Source of the DNA: Leishmania mexicana MHOM/GT/2001/U1103
Taxonomy: Eukaryota > Euglenozoa > Kinetoplastea > Trypanosomatida > Trypanosomatidae
Assembly: GCF_000234665.1 (NCBI RefSeq)
Contig: NC_018313.1
Location: forward strand, 1 to 64,000
Length of the DNA stretch: 64,000 nucleotides
Direction: 5' to 3'
The notes beneath the pieces are model-generated. The model made no database searches. It was given only the letters and a program-made list of their open reading frames with translations, and was not told the DNA's origin. Below, in pieces: positions 1 through 8,842 of this stretch; the stretch's first letter is position 1; every line of letters begins with the position of its first letter. A program made the position numbers and the translations under genes.

Positions 1-10
1 CTAACCCGTA

Positions 11-69
11 CCCTCCCCCGTACCATAACACACGCACACAACAACCTTTAATAGACCACACACACCAAG
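11..69. repeat. Telomere-associated conserved box, copy 1
   Basis: A 59-base block starting ccctcccccgtacc and ending acaccaag recurs at 273-331 with a single mismatch (a at 60, g at 322). It lies between the terminal ctaaccc at 1-7 and the internal CCCTAA run. Position and sequence fit the Leishmania conserved telomere-associated sequence (LCTAS) boxes as I remember them. The duplication is seen directly; the family name is from memory. Confidence 0.8.
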
Positions 70-86
70 TCACAACAACACCCGTA

Positions 87-272
87 CCCTAACCCTAACC
101 CTAACCCTAACCCTAACCCTAACCCTAACCCTAACCCTAACCCTAACCCTAACCCTAACCCTAACCCTAACCCTAACCCTAACCCTAACCCTAACCCTAA
201 CCCTAACCCTAACCCTAACCCTAACCCTAACCCTAACCCTGACCCTGACCCTGACCCTGACCCTGACCCTGA
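87..272. repeat. Telomeric hexamer array (CCCTAA, then CCCTGA variants)
   Basis: Perfect tandem CCCTAA units run from 87 to about 236. They are followed by about six CCCTGA units (TCAGGG on the G strand) up to 272. CCCTAA on the + strand at the left edge is the C-rich strand of a left telomere. The array is bounded on both sides by the same 59-base box, so it is an internal telomeric tract within the telomere-associated sequence, not only the chromosome tip. The homogeneous block of variants at the centromere-proximal end suggests amplification of one mutated unit. ORFs translating as GLGL or RVRV across it are artefacts. Confidence 0.95.
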
Positions 273-331
273 CCCTCCCCCGTACCATAACACACGCACA
301 CAACAACCTTTAATAGACCACGCACACCAAG
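273..331. repeat. Telomere-associated conserved box, copy 2
   Basis: Second copy of the 59-base block at 11-69, with one substitution. It joins directly to the CCCTGA run on its left and to unique subtelomeric sequence on its right. Confidence 0.8.
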
Positions 332-2189
332 GGATAACAGCAACGCAACCACAGTCATAACCACAACTATCACCATCACAGTTCTACCTCACACAGGTCT
401 GCATATAGCGCATCAGCAGCGCAAACAACCCACAATACACAGAAATACGGCAGCAGTTTAAACGCACACAACAGGCAGTGTAGCTAGCGGACTCGTGCAG
501 CGAACGCCCCCGGTGATGCCCTACCGCGTCATAGGGGCAGTGCGAACAAGCGCACCGGCACACACACGCACATAATAACCAAAGCGCGGCGCGTGGAGGA
601 GAGCATCCCAGCGAATATCCGTTTCTTCCTCTGTGTCTTTAAGGTTCGTATTTCTCATCACGGCAGCGCACGTTTCTTGAGAGATTGCGGGGCGAATGAA
701 AAGGTGATAAAATGAAGGGAAAGGGTTGCCGTTTGACTGCCGAAAGCGGAAAAAGTTACCGATGAGGGGGGAATTCAAAAGGCAAAACCCTGTGTAACTT
801 TTTGCGTTCCTGAAGAGCAGAGGCGTCCCACACATGGTGTGGCTGTAGGCGGGTGGAGCGTGATTGGGAATTTTTTCGGAAAGATGAGAGGATTGTAGAA
901 GGCGAATGGAAGCGAACGAGCGGCGCCTTTGGGAACGCACGGTGGTTACACAGGGGCCCCGCATCACAACGCCTGCGCGCGCGCGCCGCACGGCCGTTAG
1001 TTCAGTTAGTCCTCGCGGATAGGCGGGGCGCGACGCAAGCGGAAGGGGCGCAGAAACCCGTCACGCGGCCAGGGGCCGATGTACTGAGTATCGTGGGCGC
1101 CTTGGCGCGGCATGTGGAGATGAGAAGCGGGCAGACACCGTTGGCGCTTTAAGTGGGGCAGGACGCCGTCATGGAACCTGTTCTGACCTTCGTGAAACAG
1201 TGCGATGCGCATCACGTAATCCGGCGGTGCGCGTCACCAACGGCATTCCGTTTTTTTTTTCGCACACCCCACAGCATGCCCAACCGACATCGTTGTTGCA
1301 ACCCCCCCCTCCGCCTTGTCCAGCGCATGGGGGTGTCACGGTGATTGGTCTGCTTTTGCCCTTTGGTGTCGGCACTGAAACGCCCAGTGGGGGAGACAAA
1401 CACATGCACACACACCGCTCAGATCGGCGTGGGTCTGACAAGCGCCATCGCTGACACCAGGACACTTACGCATGCACTGAAAACGATAGCTGGGACGCGT
1501 GGGCGTCGCCAACTTGCCTTGCGGGTGGGAAAGGGGTGATCTTTGTTTTGGGGTGCCAAGGCCGCCGCACCCGATGTGGAAGAGGCCCTGCCACTTGATG
1601 CGGGCAGTCGCGTTTTGGGCGTTGGGCCTGGCACAAATTAGGGCGGCCTGTCGCTGTTGATGTCGTGCCCGGGAAACTTGGCGAAGCCCATGGGATTTAC
1701 CACGCGCCCGCAGAAAAGAGAAAGGTTTTCTTTGACCGGACAGCGGGAAGCAAAATCATTCCCCCCCCTCATTCCGTGTTGGAATGACTTCTCGGCAACG
1801 AAGTCCTAATTTGATGCATCGTGCATGGTGGAGGAAATGAGGGAAAAACGATACCATGAGATCGCTGGGCGTTGGTGAATTGTCGCTTCTCCGCTGTGTT
1901 TTTGATACCCCACGCATCAGGAGAGAGGATTAAGGCGGACGGAGGTGTTCGTGTAGCGAATTTGGTGCCTGGACTTGGTATACGCATGGACCCTGTTTGG
2001 GTGGGGCGGCTATTTGTACGAGGAATATACCCATGTGCGACGGCGGGCGGCACGAAAAGGTCTGTGATCTTCTTGAAGAAATATCTTAGAATGCAACTAT
2101 ACCTCCTCCTCCTCTTCCATTTTGCATGTTTGGTCATTTTTCGGTCACGCTTGTTAGCGGGGTAGATTCAACTTTTTCTGTCCACAGTA
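332..2189. other. Subtelomeric spacer without an intact gene
   Basis: No ORF here looks like an intact protein. The 156-aa minus-strand ORF at 521-991 has no recognisable motif. Several + strand stretches between about 1010 and 1790 look like broken coding sequence and are listed separately. A pyrimidine-rich run near 2100-2120 and AG dinucleotides just upstream of 2190 could serve as the trans-splice acceptor region of the first gene. Transcription of the + strand cluster probably starts within this stretch, but no promoter motif is visible. Confidence 0.6.
1010..1790 (+). pseudogene. Possible eroded coding sequence, family uncertain
   Basis: One frame carries protein-like sequence across in-frame stops: GADVLSIVGALARHVEM at about 1073-1123, a stop at 1150-1152, then VGQDAVMEPVLTFVKQCD to about 1206. 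Further on, in the same or a shifted frame, are AKAAAPDVEEALPLDAGSR (about 1555-1610) and PVAVDVVPGKLGEAHGIYH (about 1650-1705). Balanced residue use and broken frames suggest a decayed gene. The GALA...VG.DAV spacing loosely recalls SpoVS/Alba-type domains, but this is weak and I cannot name a parent gene. It could also be chance. Confidence 0.22.
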
Positions 2190-2624
2190 ATGGAGAAGGA
2201 AAGCACTGGTTCGACAGGAAGCGGCGCTGTCAATCGCGAAGTGGCGCTGGAGAAAATATTAGCAGAGGAAGTGGCAAAGCGATGTGAAGCAGAGCGAGAG
2301 GCAGAGGAATTGCGGAGACAGATGCAGCTGCTGGAAGCAGAAGTCCTTGATCTGCGACGAGCCCGCGGCGCAAAGAAGGGTTTTGTTTTATGCACATCTG
2401 CTGGCCACGAAGGCGCCGCCGCACCAACTGCTCGTGATGCGGATTGTACAGAAAATGGAGGCTCTGCGCTTCACAATGAGATTAATCGGCTGAGGCAGTG
2501 TGTGAAGCGGCAAAATGCCCTTATCGATGTTCTGCGCCGGCAAAAAGTTCTCCTTGAAGCTAGCGCCGCTATCAATATATCTGTGCGCGACTTTAACAAG
2601 CAGCTGGAAATCCACAAGGTATAG
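2190..2624 (+). CDS. TEX9-like coiled-coil protein
   Basis: The 144-aa product has a charged coiled-coil segment (about residues 16-58, rich in E, R, L and Q) and a C-terminal block. In that block, LIDVLRRQKVLLEASAAI (111-128) and the following DFNKQLE resemble the conserved end of animal TEX9, remembered as a cilium or centriole-associated coiled-coil protein. A basal-body or flagellar role would fit but is inference. It is the first gene from the telomere. The reading frame ends at TAG right after a GTA codon that also forms a potential 5' splice site (GTATAG at 2619), so an alternative C terminus through a second exon at 2804-2965 is possible. TEX9 homologs end close to this point, which favours the unspliced form. 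Confidence 0.72.
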   Translation: MEKESTGSTGSGAVNREVALEKILAEEVAKRCEAEREAEELRRQMQLLEAEVLDLRRARGAKKGFVLCTSAGHEGAAAPTARDADCTENGGSALHNEINRLRQCVKRQNALIDVLRRQKVLLEASAAINISVRDFNKQLEIHKV

Positions 2625-2803
2625 AATTGTTTGTTTTTTTTCTTGTGGGTATCTGTGTACTCCCACTAAGGATCACCTCTGGGATGCAATGCTTACGGTG
2701 ATTCTTGTTCATTTGCATGTGCTACGCTGTGCCAGAATATCGGAGATGTATTTGTGTGATGGAGTACTCATCTCGGGGCTCTTTTTTTCCTTTCCACTTC
2801 AAG

Positions 2804-2965
2804 GTGCGAAATGTTCGACGGCTGCCGCCGCGAAGCAAACAAAAAAAAAAAGAAAGGGCGAAGGAACAGAATAAAAACAAAAAATTGGACAGCGAGAGTG
2901 CTCGAGAGCTTTTGGATGAGGATGATTACTTGTCCAAACGAGCAGTTTCTTTTTTTTCCGACTGA
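2804..2965 (+). other. Candidate second exon (or small ORF) downstream of the TEX9-like gene
   Basis: An open 53-codon stretch follows a strong pyrimidine tract and AG (ctttttttcctttccacttcaag, AG at 2802-2803). It encodes a lysine-rich stretch and then LDSESARELLDEDDYLSK and VSFFSD before a TGA, which reads like a genuine hydrophilic C terminus. No ATG opens this frame after the acceptor. The first ATG (2811) starts a different 74-codon frame that looks less protein-like. Joining GT at 2619 to this AG keeps phase and would give a 196-aa protein. The alternative is that the AG is an ordinary trans-splice acceptor and the ORF is UTR. The 11-A homopolymer in the segment makes the frame sensitive to sequencing error. 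Confidence 0.3.
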
Positions 2966-3235
2966 GACGCCTACTGTTATGAAAAGTGCTGCTAAAAGGT
3001 GCTCAGAGGGATGCAAAGAAGGAAGGCTGCTGTGAATGGCACCAGTGCATATGTGCTACAATGACAGGGCTTCCTCCGATGAATTAGCCCCGCAAACCCA
3101 CGCGGGCAAAGATACTGTGTTCCAGTTTCTTATCCTCAATTTCTACAACCTCTTTGAAGTTGGGCGTTCGTTTTCAAAGCAAGTCCTATTGATGATGGTG
3201 ATAGGCTGAGCGGAAGCCCACCAACTTTATCAAAA

Positions 3236-4357
3236 ATGACGTGTGTTACTGGAGACGATACCGGTATTGTGAAAATATGGGACATCTCGAAAAGCAGCGG
3301 TGCAACGCTCAAGTTCTCATTTGGTGAGCAAAGCCGGAAACGCGCCATAATGGGCATGTGCTGGCAGGATAGTAGCACGTCGTCTGTAGCATTCTCATCG
3401 AATGATGGCGTTCTTTCTGTGCTGGACCTCAACGACTACATTGTCAGCTCCTCTGTGAAGGCGAACACCGTCGCAGGGCTGCCCAACGCCATGTCGTTTG
3501 TGAAGGGAAAGCTTGTTCTTGTCTCGAAAGATGGCGAGGCGAGCATCTTCAATAGTGATCTCACACCATCATTGTCGCTGGCGGGCAACGGGCCAATCGA
3601 TGCGCTGCATATCCACCGTAAGTTTGGCATGGTTGCGATGGGCGGTAGGGAGAATGATCTGTGTGTCTACGACTTAGCTTCCGAGGCCCTGGAGGAACCC
3701 GTTTTCAAGGCGCGAAACGCTCGAGACCACATTTTAGATGTTCCATTCCCAGTGTTTGTGACTGGCGCGTGCATTGTCAACCCGTATGTTTTTGCCACTT
3801 GCACTGCGTATCATCAGGTACGGTTTTATGACCGGCGTTCGAATGACCGACCAGTGCAGGAATTCGAGATTTGTAGAGAAATTGAACGGCGCCCGACAAC
3901 AATGCTGCAATGGAATGCGAACAAGTTCCTGATTGGAGAGGCCAGCGGCGACGTTCACTTGTACGATACCCGGCGGGGTTTTTGCTCTCGCGCGAAACTG
4001 CGTGGCGGTGTCGGAAGTGTAAGGTGCATGTGCAAGCATCCCGCTGGTCATCAAATTCTTGGTGTCACGGGGCTGGACCGCAAAGCGCGTCTGTACCACG
4101 TGCCGACGGGAAAGTTGCTCATGTCAGTGTACGTAAAGCAAAAGGCAAATTGCTTGCTGCTTGACAAACAACTGCCGCTGAGAGATAAAGTTGCGGCGTT
4201 CAGTGGCGTCGTGAACACGAAGCAGCCTGAAAAAGCCAACACGCTAGGAGATGCTTTGTGGGATGACATGGACCCGGTGCTGGATGATCTCGACGAAAAG
4301 GAAATTGTAGGGGACGCTGCCGCCGAGAACAGGCGAAAAGTGCACCGAAACGAGTGA
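3236..4357 (+). CDS. WDR74/Nsa1-like WD40 ribosome biogenesis factor
   Basis: The 373-aa product is a WD40 beta-propeller of the WDR74/Nsa1 family, nucleolar factors of 60S subunit maturation that work with the AAA ATPase NVL/Rix7. Diagnostic blocks are a first blade with VTGDDTGIVKIWD (4-16), GGRENDLCVYDL (136-147), EEPVFKARNARD (153-164), CTAYHQVRFYDRR (189-201), GSVRCMCKHP (260-269) and GLDRKARLY (279-287). Their order matches WDR74 throughout. The C-terminal tail is acidic and then basic, as in the family. Length is close to human WDR74 (about 385). The start at 3236 is the first ATG with an open frame; a tiny upstream ORF (ATGATGGTG... then TGA) precedes it near 3190. The function is transferred by homology. 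Confidence 0.9.
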   Translation: MTCVTGDDTGIVKIWDISKSSGATLKFSFGEQSRKRAIMGMCWQDSSTSSVAFSSNDGVLSVLDLNDYIVSSSVKANTVAGLPNAMSFVKGKLVLVSKDGEASIFNSDLTPSLSLAGNGPIDALHIHRKFGMVAMGGRENDLCVYDLASEALEEPVFKARNARDHILDVPFPVFVTGACIVNPYVFATCTAYHQVRFYDRRSNDRPVQEFEICREIERRPTTMLQWNANKFLIGEASGDVHLYDTRRGFCSRAKLRGGVGSVRCMCKHPAGHQILGVTGLDRKARLYHVPTGKLLMSVYVKQKANCLLLDKQLPLRDKVAAFSGVVNTKQPEKANTLGDALWDDMDPVLDDLDEKEIVGDAAAENRRKVHRNE

Positions 4358-5018
4358 TTGAGCTGAATCGATGTTTTTTTCTGCTTTACAGTATTGGAAA
4401 AAAAAGTGAAGGATCTATAAATAGGGCGAGTAAGGATTTTATGTCCTACTGTGAGAGCAGAGTGACGGAAACGCAGCACCGAGTTCCATAGTCTACTTGT
4501 TTTGCGCGATTAAAGAGTAAAACTGTAAGTTGAAAAAGCTACACATCAGTACCGGTGCACTCATGCATCTTAGCTAGCAGGCTGTTTTCAGGGGTATCCA
4601 CTGAGGGGCAGAAACGGTGCGTGCGATATTTCTGAAACCCATCGGAAGAGGACTGCAGCCGCCTTTTCACACTGGAAGGGATTACCTCAGCAGAACTGAA
4701 AATGGGAAATGCACCGCGGGTCAGTGCTTATTAATTCAGCACACATAGCAGTGCATTTCTCTTTTTTTTTGGTTTTCCGTCGTGCGGAGTACTTCAGTAC
4801 TGTGCTTCCTGCTCACACATAGGTGATATCTCAATGTTCTACTCTCTTCTTTTACTGTTTCCTTTCTCTTCTTACATGTGCACTTGCTGTGGGCTAAGTT
4901 CACCAATCGTGTTTCTTGACAAGAAGCAAACACAAGTGTAGGATTGTCGCCAGCATACAGTTGCAGTGTTCACCTGGTCTTCTTTTAGCACACCACATTT
5001 TTATCTTGCATCAAAAAC
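4358..5018 (+). other. Intergenic: UTRs and trans-splice acceptor
   Basis: No gene seen. A pyrimidine stretch ending cttcttttag places a plausible spliced-leader acceptor AG at 4987-4988, about 30 bases before the next start codon. Poly-T and poly-A runs near 4375 and 4400 belong to the WDR74 3' UTR. Confidence 0.6.
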
Positions 5019-5342
5019 ATGGCCTCTTGCCGCAGTGGCCGGCTCCCGATGCCAGATGATCCGCTGTTCAACTCGACGAACATGCACGGTCTGCGCCACA
5101 GCAGCCGTCTTGCGGGTCTTGGCATGCTTGCCGTGATTTGGATTATGTACGAAAAGCTGCGTCACTCACACCACTACATCACTTACAAGGGCCCCGAGAA
5201 CCCGTTCGCGCGCATTCGTCATCGCCGTTTCCCTGGTGGCGCGTTCATGTTCGGCTGGGGTAACAACGGTCTGAATCGGGATTGTGGTATCAAGGAATTT
5301 GAGTGCTGGGCCGGTTACACAGGTAAGGAGTACACGTACTAA
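5019..5342 (+). CDS. COX6A-like mitochondrial inner-membrane protein (cytochrome c oxidase subunit candidate)
   Basis: The 107-aa protein has one hydrophobic segment (about 31-44, LAGLGMLAVIWIMY), followed by FARIRHRRFPGGAFMFGWG (63-81). This recalls the RIRTKPFPWGDG signature of COX6A, placed just after the single transmembrane helix as in that family. The N terminus is basic and hydroxylated, compatible with mitochondrial targeting. Kinetoplastid complex IV contains divergent small subunits numbered locally; this may be one of them, but I cannot assign the number. Strong GC3 codon bias and a good acceptor AG about 30 bases upstream support it as a real gene. Confidence 0.68.
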   Translation: MASCRSGRLPMPDDPLFNSTNMHGLRHSSRLAGLGMLAVIWIMYEKLRHSHHYITYKGPENPFARIRHRRFPGGAFMFGWGNNGLNRDCGIKEFECWAGYTGKEYTY

Positions 5343-5957
5343 CTTCATGCCCCCTCGCCGTCTACTGTTCAGCCGGTGTATAACACTCTTTTTGTTTTTG
5401 TGCCCTAGGACTTGTAGTTAGGTACAGTAGCACTGGAAGGTGTTGCTGGAGTGCATCAAAGAAACGGAAAATATGCTTTCGTTTAGTTTTATGCTGAGTT
5501 ATGGATTTGTTTATGAAGCAAAAAAAGAGAGGCGTAGTCCTTTTATTTGCATTAGTCTACACTTCGGTGCCTTTCGGCTGTAGACCCTTGATACGTGGCT
5601 GCTTTTCAGCAGAACATGAGGGACAAGACAGTGCATGCTCTGTTGGTTTTCAGCACGCACACACACCGCATGGAAGGTGATTCATGGTCGCCTGAGTGGA
5701 GGAGGATCGACGCCAGTTGGTAGCTAATCTATTGCCTCAAATTCATTTTTCCCCGAACTTCTGCTGCAACTATTACCGGTCTCTTTCTCTTTACTTCTCT
5801 CTTTCTCGTCATCAGGAAATATTCCGTTACCAGAATCTCTGCACCCCTCCTTGTGCACAAATTGCTTCCTTTGGGGGATGGTGGCACGCGCTACTCTTAC
5901 AGAAGAAGCTGCTGCCTCGTCCCTTTTATCCCCAATATAGAAGGATAGGCGTTTACG
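5343..5957 (+). other. Intergenic: UTRs and splice acceptor for the small gene
   Basis: No other gene seen. Pyrimidine-rich stretches at about 5760-5815 and 5910-5935 end in AG at 5939-5940, so the ATG at 5958 is the first one after a good acceptor. The 91-codon ORF at 5696 overlaps this acceptor and is not protein-like. Confidence 0.6.
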
Positions 5958-6143
5958 ATGAACAGAGGTGATATCGTGCGGAAACAACAACAGCCATCAA
6001 CCTCTGCCTACGATCGCGACAAGTTTCTGGAGGCGATGGAGCGGTACTCGAACTACGTGAGCTCGTGGAGTTGGTTGATCGGCGGACCCTCTAGTTATTT
6101 TGTTGTGGAACCGGAACAGTCGTCGGCTGAACCTTCGCTTTAG
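5958..6143 (+). CDS. Small conserved-looking protein, 61 aa, unknown function
   Basis: Not recognised. The sequence is polar, with an acidic tail and an aromatic patch (YSNYVSSWSWLIGGPSSYF, about 30-48) that could be a short amphipathic or membrane-touching segment. It is supported as a gene by position (first ATG, 18 bases after a clear polypyrimidine-AG acceptor at 5939-5940) and by codon choice: in the middle of the ORF nearly all codons end in G or C, like the flanking genes and unlike the surrounding spacer. It lies between a mitochondrial protein and an mRNA-processing factor, which gives no functional hint. Confidence 0.6.
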   Translation: MNRGDIVRKQQQPSTSAYDRDKFLEAMERYSNYVSSWSWLIGGPSSYFVVEPEQSSAEPSL

Positions 6144-6535
6144 CAGTAGCTTTTTGTTGTTGCTGTTGAATGGGCACATGTTCACTGTGGTAGTTTTCAG
6201 GTAGTCTCTGCTCCGCGTAGGAACGCGCTTCATTTGGTTTCTCTCATAGCTCACGAGGCTCCGTCTTCAACAAAAAAAATGTACAAAGGTGTAGTCGTTC
6301 ATTGAATTGAGAGCGGCGAGCTGAGTCTACTAAAGTTCTCAGCTTGTGGGCATTGCGCTCGCTGGAGTCTCCATACTTGCCTTTTCCCTGGATGGGTGCG
6401 CTTATTCATGACGCGCCACCTTCCCCTGGTCATCATGTTACCGATGGTTTTCGTTCTACTTGAAACGCTGCTTCGGTCACCTGTCATTTTCGCTCGCTTC
6501 TTTTTTTCGATGAGTAGTGCAGTCTCTCCAAATCC
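6144..6535 (+). other. Intergenic: UTRs
   Basis: No gene seen. The 106-aa minus-strand ORF at 6299-6619 overlaps the start of the next gene and has no recognisable feature. A pyrimidine run at about 6485-6508 followed by AG at 6513-6522 is the likely splice acceptor for the gene at 6536. Confidence 0.6.
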
Positions 6536-8395
6536 ATGGACGCAAAGGAATTTGTTCAGCGCTTTCCAAAGTCGGCCCTCAGCGCCAAGCTTGTCTTGTC
6601 TCTGGAAAGCACAGAGCAACGGGATTGCGTTGTGTCGCTCATTGATGACGCCGTTTACTGTGACTCCTGGGAGGCGTACTTTGACTTTGCCGAGCGCAAT
6701 AATGTTGCCATTACGGAGGATGTGGCGCTGGCTGCCGTGCAGGCAGTCGGATTGGATCCACTCAGCGCCCCTTTGTGGGTGAGGGCTGCGGCCTGCTGCG
6801 AATCAGTGGAGTCGCGAAAGAGCCTGTATGAGTTTGGCCTCTCGGTTCCGTTACATGGCTGGCAGCGCCTCTTCGAGGAATATCGCCGCTGCACTAACGG
6901 CCATGAGGACGATCACGCGCTTTCCGAAACCGAATGCTGGTGTGTATCCAATGTGTTGACAGCGGAGAAGTGGCCAGACCGTTACGCCAAGCTGGACACG
7001 GACGCTGAGGCCGAGGAGGTCCGACAAGCTTGGCTTGAGCTTTTTTCTTGTATGCTGACGGGTCTGGCCGCCACGGTGATTGCCAGAGACCTACAGTTGC
7101 GGCGGATTGAGCTAGCAATGCGTCAAATGTGCAGTCAGTTGCCAGGGGATGACTCATGCTGGTACCAACTTGCTCTCTTTCAACTTCGAATCTTGGAGGA
7201 CGCCGAGGCGGCGAGGAGGACTGTTGCGAGCGGGATAGCAGCAGCAGGGCCATCGTTCGCCTTGGAAAATATTGCTTCCGTCGTGGATGGTGTTGTGGGT
7301 GTCAGTGACAGCAGTAGCACCTCGAGCGCTGATGCGCTCAGTGCAACAAAGGCGTTGATGCAGCAGCGCCGTGCTGCGGAGGAATTGGCGTCAGATGGGG
7401 TTACAAAAGACCGGGTGCGTGCTTTGCGCTCGGTAGGAAAGGCCGCTGCTCAACAGGGGCTTGGCGATTGGAAGGTTTTCTCGCAGTGGCGGTGCGCGGA
7501 GGACATGGCAGTCCACGACACCAAAATGGCTGCCAAGGTGCTGGAGAACGGCATGATCTGTTGCTCGCACTCCCCCACTGATGCCCTCCTGTTGGGTAGC
7601 GAGGCGGCACAGTACCACCTCTTGCAGCGTCACGAGCGCGAAGCGCTGGGCTACGCGGAGCAGCAGATTGAGCAACAGGCCGGGCTGCATCACCGCGGCA
7701 AAATCATGGCGTCGTGGAACAGCCTTGTGCGTATTGAGAGCCTCCTTGGTCTGAGTTTTTCGAAGGCGGCAAAGCGGCGTGCAGAGCTGTTTCCGCAGAA
7801 TCGCATTTCCACGTTCATGGAGAACTGCAGGGTCGGCGACTACTTGCCGTGCGACAAGAGTACCTTCCAGTGGGTCCGCTTCGTGGAGGACTATCAGGTG
7901 GACAAGGCATCCGTTGAGGAAACACCTTTTCATGGAATCGCCCCCCCTCGGAACAAGGCGGTGGCGGTAAAGCGTGGGCAGCAGGTGGAATGCGAAACAC
8001 CTGACGACTCGCAGTGGGAGCCTTTTGTGCCGCCGCCCAGCTGCTTGCCTTCTCGCGAGGAAGAGAATCCTGATGATGTCACCGGAGTCCGAGAACTGCG
8101 CGGAAAGCTCGTATATCGCGTGAAGGTGGACTCGCGCACAGCGGCACGGTGCCAGAGAGAGAAAGCAACGAGGCAGCGCTCCAAGACGGGAGAGAAAGCC
8201 ATCGAGCGCGGCGGTGCTCTCGGGGCGCTGATGCGACGTGTGTGTTCAGTGAATCTTACGGCTGGCCAGACGAAGCGGTTGCAGTCGGTCTCCGCAGATT
8301 GGGTTGTTCACGTGCTGACCGTTTCAGAGCTCGATTTGGAGCGGACGCTCAAGGAACGCGCTGAGCGACAGGAGAGTCATGACATGTCTGTGTAA
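6536..8395 (+). CDS. CstF-77/Rna14-like HAT-repeat mRNA 3'-end processing factor
   Basis: The 619-aa protein is made of helical HAT-type repeats, with W-aromatic-aliphatic spacing such as SWEAYFDFA (about 44-52) and VGLDPLSAPLWVRAA (about 71-85), typical of CstF-77/Rna14. Near the C-terminal third, KAAKRRAELFPQNR followed by YLPCD resembles the RRxxxFP...LYPCS block that ends the HAT array of CstF-77. After this comes a low-complexity linker and a basic, helical tail. CstF-77 scaffolds the cleavage stimulation factor; in trypanosomatids 3' cleavage is coupled to trans-splicing of the next gene, so this would act on every polycistronic transcript. Identity is by motif pattern only. Another HAT protein (for example a U4/U6 or rRNA-processing factor) is the main alternative. 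Confidence 0.7.
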   Translation: MDAKEFVQRFPKSALSAKLVLSLESTEQRDCVVSLIDDAVYCDSWEAYFDFAERNNVAITEDVALAAVQAVGLDPLSAPLWVRAAACCESVESRKSLYEFGLSVPLHGWQRLFEEYRRCTNGHEDDHALSETECWCVSNVLTAEKWPDRYAKLDTDAEAEEVRQAWLELFSCMLTGLAATVIARDLQLRRIELAMRQMCSQLPGDDSCWYQLALFQLRILEDAEAARRTVASGIAAAGPSFALENIASVVDGVVGVSDSSSTSSADALSATKALMQQRRAAEELASDGVTKDRVRALRSVGKAAAQQGLGDWKVFSQWRCAEDMAVHDTKMAAKVLENGMICCSHSPTDALLLGSEAAQYHLLQRHEREALGYAEQQIEQQAGLHHRGKIMASWNSLVRIESLLGLSFSKAAKRRAELFPQNRISTFMENCRVGDYLPCDKSTFQWVRFVEDYQVDKASVEETPFHGIAPPRNKAVAVKRGQQVECETPDDSQWEPFVPPPSCLPSREEENPDDVTGVRELRGKLVYRVKVDSRTAARCQREKATRQRSKTGEKAIERGGALGALMRRVCSVNLTAGQTKRLQSVSADWVVHVLTVSELDLERTLKERAERQESHDMSV

Positions 8396-8842
8396 GAAGA
8401 GAAATTCTAGAGGAAGGGGCACTGGGTGCTGACGCAGAGCACAGAAGCTGCGTAAGGGATCTGGGCACTGCCGTCCCTCGTTTATCCGGGAAGGTATAGT
8501 GCGCGCTAGTTGGGTATCCTCATGTGATGCTCATCTTATGGGGCTGTGCAGTGAGGCAGCCGACCAAGAAGCAATGATGCAACGGGAAAGAAGACGAGCA
8601 AAGGCCCCCAAGTAGGGCCATGCACGCGAGGCACGCTGAATAAGTCATGTTATTGGTACCAAAGGTTTCTGGCTCTCGATCTACACCTCTCTCTATGCCT
8701 TGCTCTCAGTTCTTGCAACGCGTCCTTTCCTCTTTCCTCCTCTTCCGGTTTTTGCTTCCACTTGTCGTTTTCTCTTGCCGCGTCTGGCGCACCACTGTGG
8801 ATGCGTTGTGACTGCCAAACTGCATGATCGATATCAGATGTC
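8396..8842 (+). other. Intergenic: UTRs
   Basis: No gene seen. A long pyrimidine-rich stretch at about 8690-8785 is the likely polypyrimidine region for splicing of the next gene. A three-codon ORF (ATG at 8838) sits immediately before its start. Confidence 0.55.

Noticed and set aside
48..306. ORFs encoding GLGLGL or RVRVRV runs
   Set aside because: They are translations of the telomeric hexamer array.
521..991. 156-aa minus-strand ORF in the subtelomere
   Set aside because: No motif, no codon bias and antisense to the cluster; likely chance.
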